Part shown: positions 29,196 through 54,339 of the stretch, piece after piece
Layout of the letters: every line of letters begins with the position of its first letter
How positions within the stretch are numbered: the first letter of the stretch is position 1
Origin: Amoebidium appalachense
Lineage: Eukaryota > Ichthyosporea
Length of the DNA stretch: 64,000 nt
Direction: 5' to 3'
NCBI GenBank assembly: GCA_963693365.1
Contig: CAVNZM010000004.1
Location: 6,758,001 to 6,822,000 of the forward strand
Made by a program: the position numbers and the translations under genes
Notes under the pieces: generated by a model
What the model saw: only the letters and a program-made list of their open reading frames with translations
What the model was told of the DNA's origin: nothing
Databases searched by the model: none

Positions 29196-29330
29196 CCTCC
29201 CCCCCCCCCCCTCCCCTCCGCCCCAGCATATGATTGCTTATCCCCCCCCCCCCCCCCCCCCCCCCCCCTCCCCCCCCCCCCCCCCCCCCCCCGGCCCGGG
29301 CCCCTCCCACCTCCCTTACGATTATGGGGC
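28516..29330. repeat. C-rich, CnAn and (CT)n tracts
   Basis: C-rich 28507-28615 ending in poly-A (CnAn junction ~28615), CA 28692-28760, C-rich 28978-29040, CT array 29094-29200, C run 29240-29292. Unique linkers only; no gene seen. Confidence 0.8.
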
Positions 29331-29344
29331 TTTATATTGGTACT

Positions 29345-29450
29345 TGCTCATAGTGGAACATGTTTCCTCTGCAACTGAATTGCAGTTATACTGCTGTTGT
29401 GGGTAGCCTTGCGGCGCAGACTGTCAGTGCTAATAAAATTAGACGAATGG
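29345..29450 (+). repeat. short dispersed repeat with CTGCAAC-TTGCAG hairpin, copy 2
   Basis: Core CTCTGCAACTGAATTGCAG at 29367-29385, preceded by TAGTGGAACATGTTTC and followed at a distance by CAGTGCTAATAAAATTAG, the same order as in copy 1. Confidence 0.6.
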
Positions 29451-30159
<709 letters not shown>

Positions 30160-30160
<1 letters not shown>

Positions 30161-30240
30161 TGTGTGCTCTGCAACTTCGGCAGTTTTTGTCCGTCTTGAA
30201 TGTTTCAACGTTCTCCGTAATGCAGCGTTAATAAAAATCC
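30160..30240 (+). repeat. diverged dispersed repeat copy 3
   Basis: TGTGTGCTCTGCAACTTCGG, then TTTTTGTCCG, ending GCAGCGTTAATAAAA before a C-rich run. It lacks the full hairpin but keeps the order of landmarks. Confidence 0.4.
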
Positions 30241-30534
30241 CTCTCCCCCCCCCTCTTCCCCCCCCCCCTCCCCCCCCTCCGAACACGCAGACACTCGGCA
30301 TGCACAAGTGCAGGTTGCAGACCCCACACACGTGATAGCCCATATTTGAAGCTAGATTCTCCTGCTGCAGCATCAGGTTCACGTCTCTTGCCTCCCCCCC
30401 CCCCCCCCCCCCCCCCCCTTCCCCCCTTCCCCCCTCCCCCCTCCCCCCCCCCCCCCCTTCTCCCGCCCCCTCACCCCCACTCTCTTCAGCACCAACCCCC
30501 ATTATCCCTCCCCCCTCCCCCCTCCCCCCCTCCC

Positions 30535-30568
<34 letters not shown>

Positions 30569-31490
30569 CCTTCCCCCCTTTTCCTTAGGATAACTGGGTG
30601 TATTGCTAGGTGACTCTAATGGGTTGTGTTCTCTCTGCTACCTGATTGCAGTTAAGATAGGCTGTGAGCACCCTGGATAGTGTTTGTCCGTGATTATAAC
30701 ACATGAACTTAAAGAAAACGGTGTGGCAATCGTTAAAGGACCCCCCCCCTCCCCCCCCCCCCTTTCCCCCCCTCCCCCTCCGTCCCTCCCTCCCCCCCAC
30801 GCTCCCTTTTCCCTTTCCCCCCCCCCCCCCCCCCCCCTCCCCCCCCCCTTCCTCCCCCTCCCTCCCTTCCCCCAGGCTCCCCGGCCCTGACCAGCCCACA
30901 CATACACACCTGGAAGCTTTCCCTTTCCCACCATCAAGCCGATGCATGCATGCATGACCAGGCACACAGGTGTTAATATTGTTCCCACAGACACCTAATC
31001 TCACAGGCTGCCACTGGTGTGGCCCACTCCCACACACCTACAGCAGCCCCCCCCCTCCCCCCCCACTCTCCTCCCCCCCCCCTCCCCCCCCCTCCTCCCC
31101 CCCCCCCCCCCCCCCCCCCTCCCACCAAAATAGAACGCACACACACATACACAATGCGCGCGCACACACACACACATGCACACACGCACGCGTGTGCGTG
31201 CGTGTGCACAAATTTAAACACACACCTTTTCCATCACCAGCTACCCCTACCCCCTCCTCCCCCCCTACCCTCCCCCCCTCCCCCCGCCCCCCTCGTCCAC
31301 CCCCCTTGCCCTTCCCCCTCCCCTCCTCCCCCCCTCCCCCCCCCCCCCCCCCCCCCCCGCTCCCCCCTCCATCCCTCCCCCTTGCGGTCATTCCATCATG
31401 ATTAGCCCCATGTATCCAGTTCTTTGCACCTGCACACATGATTGCTACACAACACCGAAGCATTACCCCTACTCTCAAGATTAATGGTGT
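30241..31490. repeat. C-homopolymer-dominated region with repeat copy 4
   Basis: C-rich 30240-30285, 30393-30470, 30510-30550, 30740-30880, 31045-31120 and 31255-31370; CA/CG array 31136-31210. A fourth diverged repeat copy (TCTCTGCTACCTGATTGCAG at about 30632-30651, then GTGTTTGTCCG) lies at 30615-30700. No gene seen. Confidence 0.75.
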
Positions 31491-31597
31491 TGACTACCAA
31501 ATTTTTGAAAGGGTAACGTGTCTACCGGGCTGATCGGGTGGGATGACGGACATATGCAGAAGCCCTAACGAGCATGTGCAATTGCAAGGTGGGGTCA

Positions 31598-31835
31598 TAC
31601 GGATGGGATATATAGGGTGGGATATATGGATGGGATAAACTGGGTGGGATATATGGATGGGATCTATCTGGTGTGGGATTTCTTCCGTGAGTTGATTATT
31701 GAATAAGTTAGACCAGGTGGATTGATGGTTCGAATAGTGATGGAATGATGTTTCAAGTAGAATGCATGGTGGGGATATCTCTTATGCGAAATATGGATAG
31801 AATATATTGGGTGGGATATATCGGGTGGGATATGG
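31598..31835. repeat. GGTGGGATATAT minisatellite, two clusters
   Basis: Irregular tandem GG(A/G)TGGGATATAT units at 31598-31672 and again at 31797-31835, separated by ~120 bp of unique sequence. Confidence 0.8.
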
Positions 31836-32012
31836 CAATTACAGACAACCAATTTTTCGCAGTGCTGCAACCAAACCGAGAAACCTTGAATCCGAATATC
31901 TCAACAACGGTTGGGCTTTCTGCAGGAAAACATAACTTCGGAGCTATACCTTACATATCGTTTTAGAACTCCACATTCTTTTCAGTCTTTAGTGTTTCAC
32001 AAGACTCGTGCC

Positions 32013-32050
<38 letters not shown>

Positions 32051-33210
32051 CCGCGCAAAAGGTTGGAGAAGGGGGGGGCGAGGGGGGGGGGGGGGGGGGG
32101 GGGGTCAGAATGCATGGCCTCCCAGCAGTACAAACTCACGATAGACAGGAGACAGTGTCCGTAGCAATAAATATTGCGGAATCCACTAATTTAGCTAGCC
32201 TGAGCTCGAAATGCACAACCACAGGTATCGACATTGGCAGGACAGCCCATGAACCCGCTCTCAGAAACCAAAGCCATCCAGAGTGACCAGATTTTCGACG
32301 GGAGGTCTCCTCCCCAGGGGGGAGGGGTGGGGGGGAGAGGAAGGAAAGGAAGGGTACGGAAGGGGAGGGGGGAGGGGGAGGGGGAGGGGGGAGGGGGGAA
32401 GGAATTGGGAAGGGAGGGAAAGGGGGGCGGTGGGGGGAGGGGGGGGGGGGGGATGAGGGAGGGGGAAAAGGAACTTCGGAGGGGGAGGGCGGATGAAAGA
32501 AGAGCAGGGGCATTCATTATTCGACTATTTGGGGGAGGGGGGGGGGATGATAAAAGACAGAAGATAGAATTGAGACGGGTTCGGGATGAAATATCGAAAA
32601 GGGAGCAAGGGGGCAACTTTCTCTCACCCGTGGAGGGTCGGAAAGGGGGAGGGCTTTTGAAAAGCCAGGGGGGGGGGGGGGGGGGGGGGGGGGGAGGGGG
32701 GAGGGGGAGGGGGGGGGGGGGGGGGGGGGGAGGGTGAAGAGGAGCATGAGAGTCGTGGTCCGACTTCTGAGGGCTGGGGGGGCGGAAGGGGGGGAGGGGG
32801 GAGAAGGTGAGGATGGGATGAAGGAGCCTAGGTGGGCTCGGGGGTGGGGTGGTGGGGTGAGTTGTGTGTACACGTTTGTGTGTTGGGGGGGGGGGGGAGG
32901 GGGGGGGGGGGGGGGGTTGGTTGGAAAGAGAATCAAGGGAAAAGACGGGGGCTTTGTGGGCCAGAGACTCGGATGAAGAAGAAGCAAGGAGAAGATGTTT
33001 TTGTACGTGGGGGTGGATGGGGTGAGAGAGATTGAGGGGGAAGAGGTGTGCGCCGGAGGGAGGGGGAGGGGGGGGGGGGGAGGAGATTGTCAACAGTTAT
33101 TTTTCAACCGCAGCTGTGGGGAGAGGGGGGAGGGGGGGGGGGGGGGGGGAGGGGGATGTGGATTAGTTGAAGAGGGGGGAGAGTTGGGGGAATGAAATTG
33201 GGGCAAAGGA
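31836..33210. repeat. switch from C-rich to G-rich homopolymer blocks
   Basis: Unique 31840-32010 and 32110-32290; C run 32013-32047 followed within 30 bp by a G run 32070-32104; G-rich blocks 32300-32460, 32660-32735, 32885-32920 and 33055-33150. No gene seen. Confidence 0.75.
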
Positions 33211-34848
33211 TGGACACTCCGAACGTTGGAAGGGAAGGGAGATGGATAGCAGCTGGAACCTCGATTTCCTTACCTATTTATAGTAATGAAGGATTGGCTA
33301 GGATTCAATGTCCCGACAGCCTGCCCGGCGTTATATCCTGAGATAGACCTGCTTGTGATTGGCTCTGCGGCTATGACGTATGACATGGGCCACATGGGGC
33401 TCACACAAAGAACGTTCATTAGACAACCGCTACAAAACTTAAAAACACTAATATAATTAGTGCACGACGTCAAAAGCTTGGAAATGTTATATAAAAATAT
33501 TGATATATTAACAGGTGACGTATTATGTATTTTTTAGCCACAAATGAATCAACATCACCAGCAAGCCAGAAACATGCTTTTGCTTTTCTATTGGCGAAAG
33601 ATCATGCATGTGGCATAAAGTTATGCAGAGGAGTGTAAGCCGAATAGACCGGACCCTAGTTCAGCTTTATGATTATTTAGCTCATAAATAGCATTGATAC
33701 CACATAAAAACTTTAATTGTGGGAGACTTCACAACCGAACGAGTGCTTGAGCATTTTTTCCCTTGGAGAGGAGGCGTACAGGCACCCACAATCGAGAGAA
33801 ATGGTGTCTCACAGCAATCACCTCATAACCCTAAATCGACCTATGCTATTTGGCGTGAGCACATCACCGAATGGGCCGACCGGGTCCCGCCAACCCATAT
33901 TTAGGTAGGGGATTCGAGGTGGCTGGGGGAAGAGGAAAGTGCTATTGGAGAGCCGAGGGGGGGGGGGGGGGGGGGGAAGGGGGCAAAGAGAAGCCAGAGA
34001 CATACATTTTTCGACTGGGGGTGGTAGATGGGTGATGGGGGGTGGGGATGAGGAGAAAGAAGGATTGGGGGGGGGGGGGGATGATCAACTTAATGAAAGA
34101 GGAGCCTGTGAAGAACATTTCGTTCCGGGATGTGAGGGGAAAGGGAGGATGGGGGATGGGTGGCGGAGGAGGGGGGGGGAGGGGGAGCGAGAGAGCGAGA
34201 GTGATATTTCGAGACCCGCAGGCACAGTGCATAGAGGGAAAGAGAAATGCACACACCGTGTATAGACGGAAAGAGAAATGCACACACCCGTGTTCGGAAA
34301 CTAATGTGGGTCCAGGTGCTCGTAGATGGAAAGCGCCTCACCTTGCCCGTGTGCTCTAAAATGCAAATAGACCGTGCAATGTTAATAGAGTTGAAAATAA
34401 CTGTATTTCCACCATCTCTAGCATGGCACCGTGCATCAACCAGTGATGCCAGCGCATAATGGAATACTATATACATTACTACGTGCTAACCCATCGAGTC
34501 AATCGCATGGGCGGTGTTAATTTTTGACGATGCGTCCCGCGCATATCGCCATTAATCTTCCTAGAGCATTAACACTATATGGCTGGCTTAAGGCATTCTG
34601 GGTCCCAAATTACACATCCTATATTACAAATTACGTAAGGCTGAGCCCTTCTCACGATTCAAAAGGACCTGGATTTGCATACATACATACAAGAAGAAGG
34701 GCCGGTATCACCCAGTTAATCCATTGGTCAATTCTGGACGCACGATTTCCTTCTTCCAAACATATATCCTTCACAGTGTAAGCTACCTTGTTCAACGACC
34801 ATTCATCTATACAATTCCGGTTGAACCCTACACGCACACAGGGAGTCT
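33211..34848. other. microsatellite-poor spacer downstream of GH114 copy 2
   Basis: Largely unique AT-rich sequence with small G runs (33958-33977, 34066-34080). A 31-bp unit containing GGAAAGAGAAATGCACACAC is tandemly duplicated at about 34231-34292. No gene supported. Confidence 0.45.
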
Positions 34849-35649
34849 TCACCAGCAGCGGGCGTACCCGTTGCCTGAGCGATAGAGCATGGAGATGCCG
34901 TTATCTGCTGCTGGGCCGCATGCCGCACTCCCCTGCAACGAATACTCAGCACCAAACACGGCCTTGCCCTGTGCAGCAAAGGGTTTGTACACATCGCACT
35001 GCTTGAAACGGGGGCACGATTCGTTGACTGCAAAGTCGAAGGCATCCACCAGGTCGGGGATGAGCTCAAATGCGTTCTTCAGACCAATGGCCATGCCACG
35101 GCGATGAGCCTGGGAGGCCAACCACAGGGCATACTCCTTGGTCGCTGCCTTCTTGGTGGCCATACTTGTGCCCGGCACACACCCGTTGTATTCGAAGCAG
35201 TCCATGTTGTCTGCTTCGATGGCATCACAGTCCTTCGACTTTGCCATGTCCATGCGTGCGCCCATGACGCCCTGCAGGTCCTGCCAGTTCATCACGTTGA
35301 ACCAATGCTCGCCGTTGTACGGTGCCCACGTGCTGAGAGCTGACCCCGGCACCTGGTCGCGGTCTGGCCGTTTCTGCTCGAGGGTACCTGCGCTCATGTA
35401 GCAGACCACCCGCTGGCCGTTGCCCTTGTACTTCTGGATCTCCTCTTCGGAGGCATAGAAGGCGTCGACCTCCACCACGTCCACACCGTCCATGTTTGAG
35501 CCAAACAGGTAGGCCTTGTTTGCCCACGTCAGGCCTGAGGGCCAGCTGCCACCGCGGCGTGCAATATGGTGGGCCTCGGCGGGCGCTGCGGCCACGGGGC
35601 TGAATGCCGCCATAACGACAAAAAGAGCTGACACTGTGAAAATGCTCAT
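34849..35649 (-). CDS. secreted GH114-family endo-alpha-1,4-polygalactosaminidase, copy 2
   Basis: Single exon on the minus strand, 266 residues from the ATG at 35649 to the stop at 34849-34851. The signal peptide is about residues 1-22 (MSIFTVSALFVVMAAFSPVA then AAPAEA). The catalytic domain is collinear with copy 1: CYMSAGTLEQ, CDAIEADNMDCFEYN, AHRRGMAIGLKNAFEL, NESCPRFKQC and AVFGAEYS are all conserved. About 85% of the shared ~226 residues are identical by eye, the signal peptides differ, and the substitutions are spread over the surface-type positions. Both copies are therefore expected to be active enzymes on galactosamine-containing polysaccharide. The frame is open further upstream, but the internal ATG gives the only good signal peptide. 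Orientation is opposite to copy 1, with 30 kb between them. Confidence 0.93.
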   Translation of the reverse strand: MSIFTVSALFVVMAAFSPVAAAPAEAHHIARRGGSWPSGLTWANKAYLFGSNMDGVDVVEVDAFYASEEEIQKYKGNGQRVVCYMSAGTLEQKRPDRDQVPGSALSTWAPYNGEHWFNVMNWQDLQGVMGARMDMAKSKDCDAIEADNMDCFEYNGCVPGTSMATKKAATKEYALWLASQAHRRGMAIGLKNAFELIPDLVDAFDFAVNESCPRFKQCDVYKPFAAQGKAVFGAEYSLQGSAACGPAADNGISMLYRSGNGYARCW

Positions 35650-35922
35650 TTTCCCCTCGTGGTTAATGATATCTATGATAAAAAGTTGTTTGATATTGCA
35701 AGGGTTGCCTAGATGGAATAATAATGATGATGGCAATAATTGGGCGCGGTCGCTGCTGAAAAAAATGTACGGACTTTGGACCGAGTGGGAGAAGTGAAGG
35801 TTCAAACGTCTGTTGGTTTTAACGATATGTGTGCATAAAAGTGCATAAAACTGCATCAGGATACGTATGGCATGTGCGAAGGTGTGCGCCCGACTGAGTG
35901 GGACAGTGGGTCTTGGCGAGCG

Positions 35923-36171
35923 TTTATAAAGCCAACGCCAAAAAGAGCAGCCAATCGGAAATCCAATCCCAAATAACAAGGTAGGCACATGGCCTGGGAA
36001 GCCAATCACGAACAAGTATCATACTAGTATCTAACACAGCTGATTTGAAGCCAATCACCATGGTCTAAAGTATGCCTTGCCAACCTTGGCAACCAGTTCC
36101 AATTTGAGTTGGGTCTGATTTCTTTGCCTGGACCCGTAGCCCGGGCGTCCAAGGCTACAGGGCGAGCCAAT
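35923..36171 (-). promoter_or_regulatory. promoter of GH114 copy 2: TATA and five CCAAT boxes
   Basis: On the plus strand TTTATAAA lies at 35923-35930 and CCAAT at 35951, 35963, 36002, 36051 and 36167, i.e. ATTGG in the gene's own sense, as in copy 1. TATA to ATG is ~275 bp, longer than in copy 1, so a long leader or leader intron is possible. Confidence 0.6.
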
Positions 36172-38384
36172 CATCTGGGTGGGAGATAGGTATGCTGAAT
36201 ACATGACGCTCACAATAAAACCAAACGCTATGATTCTCGTAATATATTAATATATTTCATAGCTCCGGAAAATCTTTTACGACAATATTACCTGTAATTT
36301 TTTTTATTTTATTTATTTTATCACGTTTTGTTCCCGGAAGGCCTTTTCGGGCCCTCTAGGGAAACTACCGTCTACCACACAGCACCGACAGTACACTAGT
36401 TAGGTGCTATCTATGAGTTCAGCTACAAATCCTTCACAACCTAACTATAAGTACACACTTTGCCCAGGGCTACTACCCCAGCCACGCCGGCAGGAGGCTC
36501 CAGTCCTCCCCTCCATTCAAACCTAGCAATAAACGTTAACCGAGGGCTCACATTGGTCGATCTACAGTTTTGGGAAGTCCTAGGTGTTGTGTATAGTGTT
36601 TAACATGGGTATGGGTGGATGATGGGGTGTGGTGGTGGTGGGGGGGGGTTGCTGCCTAACATTATGTGCTGTTGTACGTATGTTGTGATATTACCTGTAA
36701 TATTACCTGTAAATTATGTTTATATTTTTTCCCTTTATTTTTTGAGTGTACGAGAGAGGGAGGGGTGGTGAGGGGGCCGGAGGAGAAAGCGACGATTGCT
36801 ATTGTGGGCGGCAAAATGTGGCACAAAAAAAAACAAAAAAAAAGAAAAAGAAAAGAAAAAAAAAACGCCATACTTGGACGGGGCTCGGACCGATGGCGCC
36901 AAGAATCCTGTGTCAAGATGTGTATAAAGCTTTTACCAAAACATCGTTCGAAAACCATGTTTTTTCCCCGCCATCACAGTTTACCAAGGCGTAACCACAG
37001 GATGCAGCTTCTGCGGTTCAGCGTGTAGCTCCCTGTCTAACGGAGGTATCCTCCTGCACAACAGTGAACACTGGCTCCTTCCGGCGTTTTGGCATTTGCA
37101 CTTTTGGCCCTGTGCACGGCACTTTGCCCTGCCCGGGAGAGGCCCAGGAGGACTTTGTCATCTGGAGTCACATACCGCGCATAGGACTCCATCGCACTGT
37201 GCTACAAACGTAGCCCGCCCCGGTGGGCATACAAAAGCGGCCCTGTACGCGTATTCATGACTCGTGACACATATGCATGATATGGAACAAAAACTACACA
37301 ACACGCGCATATATATGCAATGCCGTGCATGTGCATATTATGCATGTGCCCAGCCATTGAAGCTTACATGCATGTGCATGCATGGCTTGGAAGTTGTGAC
37401 AGCTACTGTACTTGAGTTTTCCGTCAATCAGGGCGTTTTCCCGGATGGCAGATTAGCCATCATATGATGATAATAAAATTGCCCAAGGTCGGTGGTACCA
37501 TTTAGCAAAATTACGCTACGATCTTATAAGACTCAATAAATTGGCTTACACACTTTTTATTACGTGGACACTGCCGGGGGCCCAGCCACTCTCGACGGCC
37601 TACTGCGTTTTCCATATTTGCATACTCTGCATACTCTGCATAGATATTTGCATACTCTGCATAGCGAAGGGCCCGGCATTATTTATTTGTTGTTGCTTGC
37701 ATCATATGATGAACACCATACGTACAGCAATCGTCGTCTTTCAGGCAAAATTCTAGTCGCGATTGGTGCGAACGAATCGAAGCCGGTGCAATTTGTGGCA
37801 AGCTCTTGGCCCGGCCCAGGCATGCAGCTGCCGGATGCACGGTCACGGAACACGTGACGTGGGGCTAAGTTTTGTTCCTATGAGTATTTGTTCCCGATTA
37901 TTTCGATGGAAGCGCTAATTATAAAAAAAAGATATTTTCCTTCGAGTGGCCCTTCAAGTTGGCAGCTCGGACCCGTTTCTCTGGCCCTGGACCGACGATC
38001 GAGCGAGAGTTCCATGCAAAGGCTTTTCTGATTTTTTCTAGGTCTACGTTTAGAGTGTATGTATTGTAATTATTTTTTTTATGTGCAGGTCTGAGTGGTA
38101 GGTACACATGGGCACTGGGCAGACAGTCTCAGATCTATCGTAATTATGATAGATGTATGTATGTGCGTACCGCGATGGCTGTAACAAAAAGCCCGGGATA
38201 ATCATCAAAAATGATTTTATTGTTTTGACCTAAAAAAAAAGCAATGGCCTTTGCAGCCAAGAGCTATGTACATGCACATACATACACGTGCCGTGGGCAT
38301 CATAGTAGTATGCATAGTACTGCTCGTGGCATGATTGATGCTGGGATACTACGCTAGCTACTGGTACCGTGTGTACCGTACAAC
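36172..38384. other. microsatellite-poor intergenic region
   Basis: Unique sequence. A small minus frame 37037-37192 (51 residues, MESYARYVTPDDKVLLGLSR at its start) has plausible composition but no known family. AT-rich 36295-36320; A-rich 36827-36865. The 72-bp dispersed repeat copy 2 is inside. Confidence 0.4.
37543..37614. repeat. 72-bp dispersed repeat, copy 2
   Basis: CTTACACACTTTTTATTACG, GACACTGCCGGGGGCCCAG and CTACTGCGTTTTCCA as in 12211-12282. It is followed by three near-tandem TTTGCATACTCTGCATA units (37614-37665). Confidence 0.8.
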
Positions 38385-38602
38385 GTGTGTGTGTGCGTGT
38401 GTGTCAGTGTGTGTGTGTGCGTGTGTGTGTGTGCGTGCGTGCGTGCGTGTGTATGTATGTGTGTGTATGTGTGTGTGTGTGTGTTTGTATGTGTGTGTGT
38501 GTACGCGCGCGCGCGCGCGTGTGTGTGTGCGCGTGTGTGCAGGTATACATGTATGCTTATCATATGCGTGTGTATGTGTGTGTTTGCGTGTGTGAGTGTG
38601 TG

Positions 38603-38647
<45 letters not shown>
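38385..38647. repeat. (TG)n/(CG)n array
   Basis: TG array with CG steps and a central CGCGCGCGCGCG core near 38504-38519. Confidence 0.95.
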
Positions 38648-38648
<1 letters not shown>

Positions 38649-39740
38649 ATGTTGCCTTGCGGCTTAGAATCAGCAATAGCGCTAGCGAGTTGACAGCCTC
38701 CTTTTTAGGCAGTCATCAGGTCCAAATTTGATTATCGGGAGAGAATTCGAATGCACATTTATATGTCAAATTCACATTACATACACAGCTGGCGATGTAG
38801 CTAATTGGTATATATGCGCATGTACCTTTTGCGTGTGTGGTACAGTAGTAGTGTGTGCCTGCATATACTATGCCTATGCACATGACTGTGTGTGCATGTC
38901 CGGTGGTCGGAAGAAAGGGAGTGCAATTGGCGTCACGTGAGTCAGGTATGCTATCATGAAGTGGGGCGGAGCATATTCGTATATTAGGCCCTGCAAGTAA
39001 TTAGGATCTGTACAGAGTACGTACAACCGGATTCAGGGAAGGAGGAGGTATGGGGGGGAGGGAGGGGAGGGGGGGGAAGGGGGGGGGGGGGAGGGGGAGG
39101 AGGGGGAGGGGGGAAGGGAGGGTTGCTGTCTCTGGTGTCTGTGTGCGCGCGTGTGCATGGCCAAAACCCCTCGCGCATTCATACATCTTAGATCAGGCGA
39201 CAGAGTGGATTATTAAAAGAGGTTAAATAAAACGCAAACACGACCATTTCATTGGCAAATTACCATACATGTGGTATCGAGTCCATACGTGCTTTATATA
39301 TATGTATAGGGGGAAATCTAGTGGGAGCTCTATGCTATCGTGCGAAGTTCGTCATTTGGGCAGAAACAGTTTGTGTGTGTTATGTCTCTTTATTGGTGGG
39401 CATCATGCCATTGTAATTACCTGACAAGACAACCAATTCATACGGCGCCATTCGACTGTTTGCTCCTGTGAACTTGGAGCATGGAATTACGAAACCTTGC
39501 AGAAGCCATACTTATTTGCTAACTGCCTGCACGACGATCCAAAACTTTCCACCCAGCCACATTCATTCTACCTGCGCACCTGTGAACTAACACGCCCAGA
39601 CACAAACTTGGTAACCCACACACAGACACCCGCAAACGCCAGTGAGGCACACACACACCGCAAAGAGAGCAGAAAACTGTTGTGGGAAGTTCGTGTGCAC
39701 ACGTGCGTAGAGAATGTAGAGGTTTGTGGGATTATGTGGT

Positions 39741-39803
<63 letters not shown>

Positions 39804-40138
39804 TGTCTGTGTGCCTGTGTCTGTGTCTGTGTATGTGACATGTTTGTGCGTTTGCGCGCGTCTGTGTGTGCGTTTGTATGCTGTGTGGGTTGCGGGGTTC
39901 ATGTGTGGGCTTGTTCGCTTAAAATTCATTCCCTTTTCGGAGAAACAATGCTTACAGCCATCCAACTATCGCAATAAAATAAAAATAACTCTGAGTTACA
40001 TGATAACTTCAGAGACAAACAGGCTGGAAAAAAGAGCAGAACCACGGCGAAAAGATAAAAATACATATACACTAGTTTTAAGATGAAACAGCTGTAATTA
40101 AAGTATTGGAGACCCCGATACCCAAGTCGAACAGCATG
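38648..40138. other. intergenic with a G-rich block and a TG array
   Basis: G-rich 39050-39122; TG array 39746-39838; otherwise unique. No supported gene; short frames at 39497-39742 and elsewhere are chance-like. Confidence 0.45.
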
Positions 40139-40415
40139 TGTCAGAATATCTCACAGCATATCTCACTGTCCATGGATCCCGCTGTCCGAATATCTCACTG
40201 TCTGGATATCTCAGGCCGGGATATCTCACTGTATGGATCTTCCACTGTCCACGTGCCCCACTGCCCTTATATCTCCCTGCCGGGCATCTCACTGTCCTTA
40301 TATCTCCCTGCCGGGCATCTCACTGTCTTTATATCTCCCTGTCCGGATATCTCACCGTCGGGATTTCTCACCCTGCAGACATCTCATTGTCGAAATATAT
40401 CAAATTACGGATATC

Positions 40416-40435
<20 letters not shown>
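40139..40435. repeat. GATATCTCACTGTC minisatellite overlapping the end of the FHA-RING gene
   Basis: About 16 irregular units of 16-21 bp built on (G)GATATCTCACTGTCC. The last units (GGATATCTCACTCCTC, GGATATCTCGCCCC) contain the stop codon and final codons of the minus-strand gene ending at 40416. Confidence 0.9.
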
Positions 40436-52396
<11,961 letters not shown>

Positions 52397-52809
52397 CGTG
52401 TCCAAAGAGAATTCGGGGCGTGTGTGAAACGAGTGAAAGCAAATATGGAGCAAACTTTGAGCACACGGCGAGGAATGGAGAGGGAGCGGGGAAGGAAGAG
52501 CTCGTGGAGTACTGCCTAGTGCGTTTTCCATCAACACACGTTCTTGACTAGTTTACCTGCATGCATGCCAGAGTACCCCCGAGAAACTTTTCCTGTCTGA
52601 GGGTGCACACCTAGAGGTAGGGACTCAGAACAGTAAATTCATTACCATTTGGCAGGGTAATTAGTCATTAATGGGTCGGATCGTGATGTGATCATGACAG
52701 GCGGACGTAACTTAGAATGGTGGGGCCATTACATAATTGATGCCCGACCCTGATGTAATAATATTGGTAGGTGGTGATCTACAATGGAACGATATCCTGC
52801 CTACCGGCC

Positions 52810-52868
52810 AAGGCCTCCTAAATAGCACACCATATTTAGGAGGCCTGGTGTGCTATTTAGGAGGCCTT
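52810..52868. repeat. perfect 23-bp inverted repeat with 13-bp loop
   Basis: The left arm begins AAGGCCTCCTAAATAGC and the right arm is its exact complement. The loop TATTTAGGAGGCC repeats part of the right arm. It shares AAGGCCTCCTA/TAGGAGGCCTT with the hairpin at 62032. Confidence 0.92.
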
Positions 52869-53410
52869 GCTACCGGCTCTATATAGGCTATGCTGTTGCT
52901 CGAATCAGGTGTGTGAGGGGCCGGGCCACCTCTTTCCTAACATGCACCCGGCCATGATCACACGGAGATGTAGATCCGCAGATCTGGACGAATGGGGCCA
53001 TTGGGGTGACGTGTCGGTCGACGTGTGTGTGTCTGTGTCTGTGCACGTGTCAGTGTGTGTGTGCGTGAAGTGTACGTGTGTCGATGTATGTGTGCAGATG
53101 TGTGGTGTGTGTTTGTGTGTGTGTGTGTGTCTGCGTGGGCGTGGGCGTGTGTAGTGTGTGTGTGTGTGTGCGTGTGTGTGTGTGTACGTGTGTGTGTGTA
53201 CATGTGTGTGGGTGCATGCGTGTGTGCGTGTTTGTGTGTCACAGTGTGTGTTTGTGTGTGTTTGCGCGCGCGCGCGTGTGGTGTGTGTGTGTGTGTGTGT
53301 GTGTGTGCCTGTGTGTGTGTGTGCCTGTGTGTATGTATGTGCATGTGTGTGCGTGTGTGTGACACAGTGTGTGTGCGTGTGTGTGTGTGTACGTGTGTGT
53401 GTGTGCGTCA
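52869..53410. repeat. unique flank then long TG/CG array
   Basis: Unique 52869-53020, then TG repeats with CG steps to 53408, directly abutting the reverse transcriptase remnant. Confidence 0.9.
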
Positions 53411-53419
53411 TTGTAATGT

Positions 53420-54339
53420 ATGTCTCAGGCATCTTTCATATGGTTTTGCTCGTACTAGAGGTCTCCTGCAGGGTTCATTGCTTAGCCCCTTTTTGTTTAA
53501 CCTATTTATAGATGATTTGGCTGTCAAGATTTATGCCGAAAATGATGACCCTATTGATAACTTTCCGCCTGCACTTCTCTATGATGATGATCTGTTTCTT
53601 CTCGGCTAATATTTTTAAAGACACACCCCTCCATCCTTCTATTAGACTTACATTTATTCGCACTTTTGCCTTCCCGGCATGTGCCCTTCTCGCCGCTTGG
53701 ATCAAGAAAGAGAGAACTAGAGCGCTTAAACCCTTGGCAAATTTCCTTGAAGCAGAAGTTGCCTCCTTTCTAGATCTATCTAACAACTGTTGTAAACCTG
53801 GGCCTGTAAGGCTCTCGATATATGGTCTGGTCCCAATAGCTGCTAGAGTGTCCCATCTCGCGCTGAAATTCAATAAGCACATAAGCCGCTTAAAGAAGTA
53901 TTTGCCCTCCCACCCTCTCTTCTCTATCCGACCTGTCCCCTCCTCACCTCTCCCCTCTTTTCTTCCCTCTCTCTCTCCTTCTCCCCCGGGCACAAAATTT
54001 AATACAAATAAACCCAGCAAAAGTGTGCGTGTGACTTTGGACTGCCATTTACTTATTAAACATGTACATAATCACAAGATAATCATGCAATATAACAAAT
54101 GGAATAAGATACCACACGACACTAGACCCGATGAAAGCAGACACCTTGAAAAACTAAGCCTTATGTCTCGCTTTATATATATTGACCGCCTCAACCATAT
54201 TGCCAAATATGGCACTCGCAAATGTATAACACCTAAATACATATTACCTTCCTGTAGAACTGGTCTTTCTCTAGCTGATGGTATTATTGATCAATTACTC
54301 ACGATTTTACTGTACACGTGCTATACAGTGGAGATCTAA
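53420..54339 (+). pseudogene. LINE-type (non-LTR) reverse transcriptase remnant
   Basis: A first frame ending in TAA at 53607-53609 carries the RT landmarks GLLQGSLLSPFLFNLFIDDL and, after a short insert, LLYDDDLFLLG, in place of the usual YADD. The coding sense continues in another frame from about 53600 to a stop at 54337-54339 (SIRLTFIRTFAFPACALLAAW, then a Lys/Arg-rich tail). It therefore has a frameshift, an altered catalytic motif and no N-terminal region: the 5' side is cut off by a TG microsatellite. The full element would copy itself by target-primed reverse transcription; this copy cannot. Confidence 0.72.
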
